The notes beneath the pieces were generated by a model. It saw only the letters and a program-made list of their open reading frames with translations. It did no database searches and was not told the origin of the DNA. Below, in pieces: positions 8,042 to 14,253 of a DNA stretch of 14,425 nucleotides. Every line of letters begins with the position of its first letter. Position 1 is the first letter of the stretch. Source of the stretch: an uncultured Clostridia bacterium (lineage in GTDB: Bacteria > Bacillota > Clostridia > UMGS1883); contig CAKSNY010000042.1 in the NCBI GenBank assembly GCA_934476455.1, positions 1 through 14,425 on the forward strand, in the 5' to 3' direction. Both the position numbers and the translations under genes were made by a program.

Positions 8042-9119
8042 AAAAAAGATTTTATTTGCAGCACAGAATCTTAATATCGGCGGCGTGCAGAAGGCTTTTG
8101 TAAATTATTTGAAAAAGCTGTCGGAAAGCGGCGAATATGAAATAAGCGTATTTGCTTTTACGGGCGGCGTGCTTTCGAAAAAGCTTCCGGAGGGTATTAA
8201 GCTTGAATATGGCGGAAGACTTTTGGGGCTGTCGGCACAGTCCTTTGGCGATATAAGAAAAAACGGCAGTGTGTTTGATATTTTTCTTAGAATGTTGATA
8301 ACCGTATTTGCGAAAACTATCGGAACAAAGCGGTTTTACCGGCTGTGCTTTAAAAAGAGAAATAAAAAATATGACATTGCCGTTTCTTATTTTACAGACA
8401 TACCGGCAGGTGTATTTAATAAGGGAACGAATTTATACATATCCGATTTCGTAAATGCCGGCGAAAAGTATGCTTTTATCCATACAGATCCTGTTTCTGG
8501 CGGCTTTGATAAAAAATATTGCCAAAAAATATATGAGCCGTTTGATAAAATTATATGCGTGTCGGACGCAGTGCGGGAAAAATTCAATGCATTTCTTCCG
8601 GAATATGCCGATAAGACGAAAACGCAGCATAATGTATTTGACGAAAAAGAAATTAAAGAGCTTGCACAAGTGTATGAGCCGTTTGAAAAATCAAAATTTG
8701 ATATTGTTACCGTTGCAAGAATAGATAACGCATCAAAAAGAATTGACGGAATCATAAATATCTGTTATCAGGTTAAACGTTTAGGGATTACAAACTTTAA
8801 GTGGAGAATTGTCGGGGACGGTCCCGATATGAAAAGAAATATTGAACTTGCAAAAAAACTGGGTGTGGAGGACATTGTCATTTTTGAGGGCGAGAAAACA
8901 AATCCATACCCTTATATATATAATTCTGATTTGTTTGCGCTTTTCTCGGCATATGAGGGTTATCCTCTTGTAATCGGTGAGGCGCTGATACTGAAAACGC
9001 CGGTACTGACAACAAACTATGCGGCGGCAAAGGAGCAGATTCCAAAGGATAAAGGAATCATAGCTGAATCTGACGGGGAGTTTTTAAAATTGTTGGCTGC
9101 TCTTATCAGAGGACATTGA
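8034..9119 (+). CDS. Glycosyltransferase family 4, C-terminus apparently shortened
   Basis: This 361-residue GT-B protein begins KKILFAAQNLNIGGVQKAFVN, with the GGVQK loop (16-20) typical of GT4 enzymes. Its C-terminal domain has TVARIDNASKRIDG (226-239), VGDGPD (260-265), NPYPYI (290-295) and the E-x7-E pair in EGYPLVIGE (Glu 308 and 316). Homologues usually run some 30 residues beyond the ...GIIAESDGEFLKLL region, with a helix that folds back on the N-domain. Here the frame stops after LAALIRGH, just where overlap with the next gene is lost. This suggests a 3' truncation by rearrangement; activity may be impaired. ATG 8034 with GGAGAG at 8019-8024 is far better than upstream starts inside the preceding gene. 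Confidence 0.85.
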   Translation: MDKKKILFAAQNLNIGGVQKAFVNYLKKLSESGEYEISVFAFTGGVLSKKLPEGIKLEYGGRLLGLSAQSFGDIRKNGSVFDIFLRMLITVFAKTIGTKRFYRLCFKKRNKKYDIAVSYFTDIPAGVFNKGTNLYISDFVNAGEKYAFIHTDPVSGGFDKKYCQKIYEPFDKIICVSDAVREKFNAFLPEYADKTKTQHNVFDEKEIKELAQVYEPFEKSKFDIVTVARIDNASKRIDGIINICYQVKRLGITNFKWRIVGDGPDMKRNIELAKKLGVEDIVIFEGEKTNPYPYIYNSDLFALFSAYEGYPLVIGEALILKTPVLTTNYAAAKEQIPKDKGIIAESDGEFLKLLAALIRGH

Positions 9120-9196
9120 TACTTGATATACGAGCCGGTAAGGCGACTTGTATATATATTTACTTCAAATCACACAGAGGAAGGAGGTGAAAAGAG
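9120..9196 (+). promoter_or_regulatory. Non-coding leader of the SLH gene with a near-perfect Shine-Dalgarno
   Basis: These 77 nt separate two operon genes in a cluster where most neighbours overlap. AAGGAGGTGA at 9181-9190 is complementary to nearly the whole anti-Shine-Dalgarno and sits 6 nt before the ATG, which predicts very strong translation. An AT-rich TATATATATT (9151-9160) and a TTGATA (9123-9128) are present, but their spacing (22 bp or more) does not make a consensus promoter. A separate promoter is plausible but not shown. Confidence 0.5.
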
Positions 9197-10432
9197 ATGA
9201 GAAAAACGAGGAAGTTTTTTGCAATGCTTTTAGGTATTGCGATGATTTTGGGGATGAGTATGCCGGCTTTTGCCGCACACAGTACCATTGCGACCGCAAC
9301 CCAATTCTTTGTTCAGCGTTACGGCGCTCAGATGGATGAAGAAGGAAATGTAACCTCTCAAAGCACTTCGTACTTTACCGCTTCCGTATTCGATTCGAAT
9401 TTGACGGAAGGACCACGTTCATCAGATTATCATGTCGTGTACAAAGAAGGAGTTGTTTCTTCTGATGATGTCATCAGTGAGGTTGTAACAAAGCCTGACG
9501 ATGCGCAAATCCTTGCGAAAATCAAGGACGCATATAACGGCGGTTACATTCTTGCAAGTAACGGAAAAGCCGTAAAATGGGACAAGTTCACAACCGATAA
9601 CTATGAAATGCGCTGGTATGTATTAAAGTGCGAAGAAGGGTTATGGATGGTTGATGACGTGTGGCACGTAGACGGCGTTGTTGTGGAAAAGGAAACTCAG
9701 AAACCGATTGAAATTGTTGATCCGAGTGATCCGGGCTATACACCGCCCGTTTATGAGGATGAGGATCAGGATCACGGCGAGGCTTTCGAGTACACAAGCA
9801 ACTTCGCTTATATCTACGGATACAGCGATAACGCTATGGCAGCGGACAACAATCTGCGCCGCAGCGAGGTGTCTGCAATGGTACACCGTCTTGTAAAACA
9901 GAACAATAGGCTCGACAGCTTTGTGTACAACGAAGCCAATCCTCCGGCTTTCGGTGATATCGGGGGTGAATGGTTTAGAAGCGGTATCGAGTTTATAAAC
10001 TACAAGGGCGCTTTTAAAGGCGGCGACAGCGTATATCCGTATGTTGACGTAACACGCGGTGAAACCTTTAAAATCATATGCTTGGGTCTTGGATTCAGCG
10101 AAAAGACCGGTCTCCCGTATGACAGTTATGCCGCAATCTTAAAGAAAGCGGGATATATTCAGGGTGACGAAAATGGAAATTTGAATGTCTGGAAGCTGAT
10201 TACAAGAGCCGAATTTTGCACTATCTACAACCGTATTATCGGCAGAGACGGGGCAAAGCTTGTAACGGCTGACGGTGAGAAAATCACTGCCGAAACCTAC
10301 GGATTCAAAGACCTTGATGAAAGCAAATGGTATTATAAAACCATGCTGAAAGCAACAAGCGCATATGATGATGACGGATATGTCAATATAGAACTTCGAA
10401 ACAGAAGGAATGTACTTGATGACTATCAATAA
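9197..10432 (+). CDS. Secreted S-layer homology (SLH) domain protein
   Basis: This 411-residue protein has a classic Sec signal peptide: RKTRK, a hydrophobic core at about 8-22, and an AFA-A cleavage site near residues 24-27. Residues about 28-165 form an unassigned domain with a WYVLK...W...WHVDGVVV pattern (140-163), followed by an acidic, proline-containing linker (170-195). Three SLH units follow: about 198-237 (RRSE at 221-224), 249-300 (TRGE at 286-289) and 308-352 (TRAE at 336-339). A final partial unit (368-411) begins FKDLDESKWYY and lacks the TRAE motif. SLH domains anchor proteins to pyruvylated cell-wall polysaccharide, which fits the pyruvyl transferase gene in the same cluster. 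Codon use looks different from its glycosyltransferase neighbours (judged by eye), consistent with high expression or a separate origin. Confidence 0.88.
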   Translation: MRKTRKFFAMLLGIAMILGMSMPAFAAHSTIATATQFFVQRYGAQMDEEGNVTSQSTSYFTASVFDSNLTEGPRSSDYHVVYKEGVVSSDDVISEVVTKPDDAQILAKIKDAYNGGYILASNGKAVKWDKFTTDNYEMRWYVLKCEEGLWMVDDVWHVDGVVVEKETQKPIEIVDPSDPGYTPPVYEDEDQDHGEAFEYTSNFAYIYGYSDNAMAADNNLRRSEVSAMVHRLVKQNNRLDSFVYNEANPPAFGDIGGEWFRSGIEFINYKGAFKGGDSVYPYVDVTRGETFKIICLGLGFSEKTGLPYDSYAAILKKAGYIQGDENGNLNVWKLITRAEFCTIYNRIIGRDGAKLVTADGEKITAETYGFKDLDESKWYYKTMLKATSAYDDDGYVNIELRNRRNVLDDYQ

Positions 10433-10477
10433 TCATATTTATGTGCATAAGTGTGGTTAAAAGGTAATTGAAACGGA

Positions 10478-10499
10478 CGGCAGTACCTTACTGCTGCCG
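10478..10499 (+). terminator. Hairpin after the SLH gene, possible weak terminator
   Basis: CGGCAG (10478-10483) pairs with CTGCCG (10494-10499) around a 10-nt loop. A short T-run (TTTTT) appears only about 12 nt further on, so this is not a textbook intrinsic terminator. It could attenuate transcription after the SLH gene or stabilise its mRNA 3' end. The rest of the 102-nt gap to the next gene shows nothing recognisable. Confidence 0.3.
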
Positions 10500-10534
10500 C
10501 TCCAAACCTATTTTTAAGAACAGGCGGCGAGAAG

Positions 10535-11593
10535 ATGAAACCGAAATTAAGTGTAATAATTCCGATTTACAATACCGAAAAATATCTTGACAAATGTATA
10601 CGCAGCATTCTTAATCAGAGCTATAAAGACTACGAAATTATTTTGGTTGACGATTCTTCTACAGACGCAAGCGGCGAAATATGCGATTCTTACGCCGGAA
10701 AATACGATTTTATAAAAGTAATTCACAAAGAACACGGCGGCCCTACACAGACAAGAAAAGCCGGATTTTTGACCGCCTGCGGAGAATATATTTCCTATAT
10801 AGACAGTGACGACAGTATCGCTTCGGAAATGTATGAATATATGATGGAAAAAATAGAAAAATATAATGCAGATATAGGCATTTGCGATATTATGATTGAA
10901 ACGGAAAATTCAAGCTTTCCGATGTGCGGCGGCATTTCCGGAGGCTTTTACGATAAAGAAAAACTGAAAAAAGAAATCTATCCTTATATGCTGTTTTCGG
11001 TTGCTGAAAACAGACCGCTTATTGCACCCAGCCTGTGCAATAAAATAATACGCAGAAGCTTGCTTAAAAAGATTATTCTCGGCGCAGATGAAAGTATTTA
11101 TTACGGCGAGGACGCCGTGTGCTCATATCCATGCCTGCTTGACGCGCAAACGGTGTATTTTACAAAGGATAAGTATTTTTACAGATACAAAAACACAAAG
11201 TATTCTCTTTCAAGAAAATACGACAGGCGGCTTATGGGAAAGCTGCCGCTTTTGATATCGATATTTGATGCGGAATTTGAAAAACGCAATTTTGACGGGG
11301 AAATACAGCTGAACTGTTATGCGGCGTCACAGCTGATGTTCGGCATACGCAACGAGCTGCTGTTTAATAGGACAAAATCGTTGACAAAAAAAGTGAAAGA
11401 GCTGAAAAGCTATATACATCATCCGAGATTTAAGGAAGTATTTGATACGGCAAGACGGGTGAATATAGACAAAAAATTAAAAGCAAAGCTTCATCTTGCC
11501 GAAAAAGGGCATCTGTATATATTGTTCCTGATGTTCTTTTTTAAAGAAAAAATCTTGCTGCTGAGGGAAAAACGCAGTGAATACAAAAGTTAA
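10535..11593 (+). CDS. Glycosyltransferase family 2
   Basis: This 352-residue GT-A protein has the canonical opening KLSVIIPIYNTEKYLDKCI, then ILVDDSSTD (DDS at 39-41), GGPTQTRKAGF (68-78) and YIDSDDSI (DSDD at 90-93). A YYGEDAV segment supplies the ED motif. The C-terminus has a hydrophobic run (HLYILFLMFFFKEKILLL), which probably associates with the membrane. It likely adds a sugar to the repeat unit; the substrate is unknown. It is related to, but clearly different from, the other GT2 of the cluster. ATG 10535 is preceded by a purine-rich GGCGAGAAG, a modest ribosome binding site. Its 3' end overlaps the flippase gene by 17 nt. Confidence 0.9.
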   Translation: MKPKLSVIIPIYNTEKYLDKCIRSILNQSYKDYEIILVDDSSTDASGEICDSYAGKYDFIKVIHKEHGGPTQTRKAGFLTACGEYISYIDSDDSIASEMYEYMMEKIEKYNADIGICDIMIETENSSFPMCGGISGGFYDKEKLKKEIYPYMLFSVAENRPLIAPSLCNKIIRRSLLKKIILGADESIYYGEDAVCSYPCLLDAQTVYFTKDKYFYRYKNTKYSLSRKYDRRLMGKLPLLISIFDAEFEKRNFDGEIQLNCYAASQLMFGIRNELLFNRTKSLTKKVKELKSYIHHPRFKEVFDTARRVNIDKKLKAKLHLAEKGHLYILFLMFFFKEKILLLREKRSEYKS

Positions 11594-13112
11594 TAAAAAC
11601 GGATTGTGCCGCCAGACTGCGGCAAATATAGCCGTGTCCGTTATATATCAGATTACGGCGGCGGTATGTTCTTTAATACTTCCGAGATACATACTGCTTT
11701 CCTTCGGCTCTGATGTAAACGGAATATTGCAGGCGATAAGCCAGCTTTTAAACTACACAGTTATTATGGAGTGCGGTTTCGGGGGGCTTATTATGGCAAC
11801 CTTTTACAAGCCTCTCGCCGTCGGGGATAAAAAAGCCGTGTCGGATATTTTTAATTATTCAAAGAGATTTTTTAACAAGCTTTCATATGTGTATATAGGG
11901 CTTGTGCTTGTGCTTGCGGTTTCGGCAAAAGGAATTATCCGCACGAATTATGATTTTGCATACGTAAGCGCTCTGACGCTTATTTTGGGAATAAGCTACT
12001 ATTTTACATATTATTTTGCACTGACGCACAGGCTTTTGATACGCGCCGACCAGAAAATCAGGATTTTGCAGGCGATACAAAGCGTAACGCTTATTTTAAA
12101 CACGGTTATATGTGTTGCCGCTATACGCCTCGGCTTCGGAATCCATACCGTAAAAGCGGTGAGTGCGATTGTATTTCTGCTGAATCCCGTTGTGTTCAGA
12201 CTGTATGTTAGACGGCATTACAGTATAACGGACAAAATGTATGATGAAAGGCGTGCCTTTCCGCGCAAGCGTGACGGTATGATACACCAGATTGCTTATT
12301 TTATCCATATGAACACTGATATAGTGCTGGTTTCAATTGCCTGCGGAACAAAGGAGGTTTCGGTATATTCCGTGTATAACTCGATTATTTACGCGGTGGA
12401 AAGCTTCTTTACAACAATTTCGGACAGTATATCGGCAGCCGTCGGAAATTTAATAGCAAAAGGGGAAAGCGCCGCGCTTAAGACCTCGTTTGAATTTTAC
12501 AGGATAGTAAATACTGCGGCGGCAACCTTTGTGTGCGTTGCCGAGGCGGCGCTTGTTATTCCATTTGTAACAATATATACAAAAGGCGTTACCGATGCGG
12601 TTTATGTGCGCCCTGCCTTCGCATATATGATGATTGCCGCACAGTGGTTTTTTTGTATGAGAATACCGTATAATAACATAATAAGCGCGGCGGGACACTA
12701 CCGCCAAACAAAAAACGGCGCTTATATGGAGGTAATTCTTAATATGGCAATTTCGTTATTGCTTCTGCCACGATTCGGTATCTGCGGCGTAGCTTTCGGT
12801 ACGATGATTGCTATGGCGGCAAGAACTGTTTATATGGCTTGGTATTTATCACATAATCTTTTGAACAGAAAGCTTGCTTTATTCATAAAGGATGCCGCAC
12901 TTAACATTATATTCGGCATTGTGCTTGTATGGCTGATAGGGAAAACAGTAACGATTTCGGCGGATAATCTGTTTGTGTGGGGTCTTTACGCCGCCTGCAT
13001 AAGTGCCGGTGTGATTGCGGCAATTTTGATTTTCAATTTTGCGGTTAATTATGCAGTGGTTGTTGCTATGATGGAAAGAATAAAAAAACGATGGGTTAAA
13101 GGAAAGATGTGA
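11577..13112 (+). CDS. Wzx-like polysaccharide flippase (MATE/MOP superfamily)
   Basis: This 511-residue, strongly hydrophobic protein has about 12-14 predicted membrane helices, the size and topology of the polysaccharide transporter (Wzx/PST) branch of the MOP superfamily. Features include an N-terminal R-Q-T-A-A-N-I-A-V-S helix, LPRYILLSFGSDVNG early in the protein, an N-T-D-I-V-L-V segment (HMNTDIVLVSIACG) at the start of the second half, and YNNIISAAGHYRQTKNGAY, a typical late loop. By family, it moves lipid-linked repeat units from the inner to the outer leaflet. The start is GTG 11577, with GAGGG at 11563-11567 nine nt upstream. It closes the intact part of the operon; the next intact gene on either strand is beyond the scar region. 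Confidence 0.87.
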   Translation: MNTKVNKNGLCRQTAANIAVSVIYQITAAVCSLILPRYILLSFGSDVNGILQAISQLLNYTVIMECGFGGLIMATFYKPLAVGDKKAVSDIFNYSKRFFNKLSYVYIGLVLVLAVSAKGIIRTNYDFAYVSALTLILGISYYFTYYFALTHRLLIRADQKIRILQAIQSVTLILNTVICVAAIRLGFGIHTVKAVSAIVFLLNPVVFRLYVRRHYSITDKMYDERRAFPRKRDGMIHQIAYFIHMNTDIVLVSIACGTKEVSVYSVYNSIIYAVESFFTTISDSISAAVGNLIAKGESAALKTSFEFYRIVNTAAATFVCVAEAALVIPFVTIYTKGVTDAVYVRPAFAYMMIAAQWFFCMRIPYNNIISAAGHYRQTKNGAYMEVILNMAISLLLLPRFGICGVAFGTMIAMAARTVYMAWYLSHNLLNRKLALFIKDAALNIIFGIVLVWLIGKTVTISADNLFVWGLYAACISAGVIAAILIFNFAVNYAVVVAMMERIKKRWVKGKM

Positions 13113-13117
13113 ACTTT

Positions 13118-13237
13118 ATGAATCCGAAAAGAATTCGGCAAACGATAGCACGAATATGCGCAGAAAAAACACAAAATGATGAGAAAATCCACACTGAGTA
13201 CAAACGGATTGAGAGGTTTATTTCACCCTTGACTTGA
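13118..13237 (+). CDS. Small basic open reading frame after the flippase, uncertain
   Basis: A 39-residue frame starts with ATG 13118, five bases after the flippase stop, and ends with TGA at 13235-13237. Its sequence is rich in Lys, Arg and Glu (PKRIRQTIARICAEKTQNDE...), and hydrophilic helix is the likely structure. A weak GGAAAG lies 11 nt upstream. I recognise no family. It leads directly into a rearranged region, so it may be the 5' remnant of a longer gene whose continuation was lost, or a real microprotein. Nothing in the sequence decides between these. Confidence 0.3.
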   Translation: MNPKRIRQTIARICAEKTQNDEKIHTEYKRIERFISPLT

Positions 13238-13251
13238 CGGCATTTTTACGG

Positions 13252-13476
13252 TTATAAAACAGACATAAGCTCGAACTTCTTGCTTGCACTATCCTTTATC
13301 ATCTTCTGAAAATCAGGACGGTTATCCGTTCCGGCAGAGAAAGCTCGGTCAATATATGTACCGACAATTTGGATATCGTTCTTTTCAGCAAATGCCTTAC
13401 ACTCTCGCAATTGACCTTTGATAGACTCCTCACGCTGATTATCACTTGAATATCGCGCATATATTACAGCTGTCAT
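13252..13476 (-). pseudogene. Serine recombinase, N-terminal fragment
   Basis: Reading on the minus strand from ATG at 13476, 74 residues match the start of a large serine recombinase/resolvase catalytic domain: MTAVIYARYSSDNQREESI, with the nucleophilic serine expected at residue 10 in YARYS, then the GQLREC and FSAGTDNRPDFQKM segments. Family members are several hundred residues long; here the frame ends soon after KKFE, before the usual LDRFxRN motif, so the catalytic domain is incomplete and there is no DNA-binding part. AAGGTGG lies 7 nt upstream of the ATG, so the original 5' end is preserved. It cannot be active. Confidence 0.85.
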
Positions 13477-13650
13477 TGTATCGCCACCTTGCACTTATTT
13501 CTTTTGCAAATCAGCCATTATAACATCAGCAATTGCTTTAGCGAGTAACAGAGGAACGGCATTTCCTACTTGTTTCATTTGCGAACCTTTGTTACCGTAA
13601 AAAACAAATGAATCAGGGAAAGATTGTATTCTTGCGGCTTCTCTAACAGA
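13258..13650 (-). mobile_element. Remnant of a mobile element bounded by AACAGA repeats
   Basis: The segment carries, on the minus strand, the 3' end of a cytosine methyltransferase gene and the 5' end of a serine recombinase gene. Both genes are broken at the segment ends. A 6-bp direct repeat AACAGA lies at 13258-13263 and 13645-13650, right where homology to each gene stops. Removing one repeat copy and the DNA between rejoins a plus-strand frame on both sides. It can be read as an insertion scar or as the internal piece left after large deletions. Confidence 0.6.
13495..13650 (-). pseudogene. Cytosine-5 DNA methyltransferase, C-terminal fragment
   Basis: The last 51 or so codons of a C5 methyltransferase remain on the minus strand, ending in TAA at 13495-13497. 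REAARIQSFPDSFVFYG and QVGNAVPLLLAKAI are the conserved motifs IX-X region near the C-terminus. The catalytic Pro-Cys motif, the SAM-binding motifs and the target-recognition domain are absent. Homology begins at about 13650, coinciding with an AACAGA repeat copy (TCTGTT on this strand). It lies 18 nt upstream of the recombinase start, so the two were probably adjacent genes on the parent element. Confidence 0.85.
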
Positions 13651-13733
13651 TGTACCACTGCTGGTACACGGCGGACGAGGACGTTTACCGGCTGTGCAGA
13701 AAGATTGCAAACAAGCTTAGGGGAACGCTGTAA
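13651..13733 (+). pseudogene. 3' end of an interrupted plus-strand gene
   Basis: A plus-strand frame reads MYHCWYTADEDVYRLCRKI... and ends with TAA at 13731-13733, a few bases before a strong terminator. Its codon use fits a real gene end. When the remnant between the AACAGA copies is removed, the frame continues leftwards without a stop as LDGIFTVIKQ to 13233. The parent protein is not recognised; the Y-T-x-D-E-D-V-x-R-L pattern is faintly like the C-terminus of class V aminotransferases, which is only a guess. Upstream of 13233 an in-frame TGA (13230-13232) shows the gene is damaged there too. Confidence 0.5.
13652..13667. repeat. Palindrome at the right edge of the remnant
   Basis: GTACCA (13652-13657) and TGGTAC (13662-13667) form a perfect inverted repeat around CTGC. 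It lies immediately next to the right AACAGA copy. It could be coincidental, or part of the site where the element joined. Confidence 0.45.
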
Positions 13734-13743
13734 AAATGGGAAT

Positions 13744-13785
13744 AAAAAGGCGCCGCAACAGGACATACCTGCTGCGGCGCTTTTT
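13744..13785. terminator. Strong bidirectional Rho-independent terminator
   Basis: GCGCCGCA (13750-13757) pairs with TGCGGCGC (13773-13780), and an inner CAGG/CCTG (13759-13762 and 13768-13771) extends the stem beyond one mismatch to a 5-nt loop. An A-tract (13744-13748) and a T-tract (13781-13785) flank it, so it can work on either strand. It would end plus-strand transcription of the polysaccharide operon and minus-strand transcription coming through the tRNA gene. Confidence 0.9.
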
Positions 13786-13810
13786 AATCTTCACCCGATA
13801 CCAACGCTAT

Positions 13811-13848
13811 GGCGAAGACATTTCGCCAAACAACTATTGATAATTGTT
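13811..13848 (-). repeat. Two hairpins just downstream of the tRNA gene
   Basis: On the minus strand, an 8-bp stem with one G-U pair (13829-13836 with 13841-13848) starts 16 nt after the tRNA CCA end. A 6-bp stem GGCGAA/TTCGCC (13811-13816 with 13822-13827) follows. Neither has a T-run. They may help tRNA 3'-end processing; the true terminator is further on at 13744-13785. Confidence 0.35.
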
Positions 13849-13863
13849 CGGCTGTGTTTGTTA

Positions 13864-13939
13864 TGGCAGGGGCAGTAGGACTTGAACCCACGACCTGCGG
13901 TTTTGGAGACCGTTATTCTACCAACTGAACTATACCCCT
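13864..13939 (-). tRNA. tRNA-Trp (anticodon CCA)
   Basis: Reading the minus strand gives a complete 76-nt cloverleaf. The acceptor stem is AGGGGTA with TGCCCCT, followed by discriminator G and an encoded CCA. The D-arm is GTTCAGTTGGTAGAA, and the anticodon loop CTCCAAA gives anticodon CCA for Trp. The T-arm is GTGGG TTCAAGT CCTAC. The top anticodon-stem pair is an A-C mismatch. Its 3' end faces the polysaccharide cluster. Confidence 0.96.
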
Positions 13940-13956
13940 AAATATGCTACCAGTAC

Positions 13957-13985
13957 ATTATATTCAACCGGCAGCTGAATGTCAA
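13957..13985 (-). promoter_or_regulatory. Consensus sigma-70/SigA promoter of tRNA-Trp
   Basis: On the minus strand a perfect -35 TTGACA (13985-13980) and a perfect -10 TATAAT (13962-13957) are separated by exactly 17 bp. An AAATTTTT stretch just upstream of the -35 resembles an UP element. Transcription should start near 13950, about 10 nt before the mature tRNA. Confidence 0.93.
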
Positions 13986-14006
13986 GAAAAATTTGCGCCT
14001 TTGAGG

Positions 14007-14237
14007 TTAATTTTTTTCGAAGCAGGCAATGCGCGGCTCAATCTCCGAAACATCATCCGTATAAATGCGCATTTTTATCGGCTTTGACAAATCAAGCGAG
14101 AAAATACCCATAATGCTTTTTGCATCAACAATATATCTGCCCGATTCCAAATCAATATCAAAATCATACTCATTTACAATGTTTACAAAGTTTTTTACAT
14201 CTACAATGGATTTTAAAAATATGTTATAGCTTTTCAT
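14007..14237 (-). CDS. HPr-like protein lacking the phosphorylatable histidine
   Basis: This 76-residue protein has the HPr fold pattern: an opening beta strand (SYNIFLKS), FDIDLESGRYIVDAKSIMGIFSLDL (26-50) and a closing strand. The active-site region that in HPr reads HARPA is SIVDVKN (10-16), with no histidine, so it cannot carry phosphate for the PTS. Ser41 in KSIMGI aligns with the regulatory Ser46 of HPr. A regulatory role like that of Crh is possible but inferred. ATG 14237 has AAAGGGGTG about 6 nt upstream. An ORF extension to 14387 in this frame would run over the neighbouring UPF0291 gene and is rejected. The gap to that gene is 16 nt, so both are probably co-transcribed. Confidence 0.85.
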   Translation of the reverse strand: MKSYNIFLKSIVDVKNFVNIVNEYDFDIDLESGRYIVDAKSIMGIFSLDLSKPIKMRIYTDDVSEIEPRIACFEKN

Positions 14238-14253
14238 AAAAAACACCCCTTTG

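Noticed and set aside
8387..8755. Long minus-strand open frames inside glycosyltransferase genes
   Set aside because: They lie antisense to well-supported conserved genes, lack ribosome binding sites and match no family; similar frames elsewhere in the operon were left out for the same reason.
13252..13476. A functional serine recombinase that might invert or excise parts of the cluster
   Set aside because: Only about 74 residues remain, with part of the catalytic domain and all DNA-binding regions missing.
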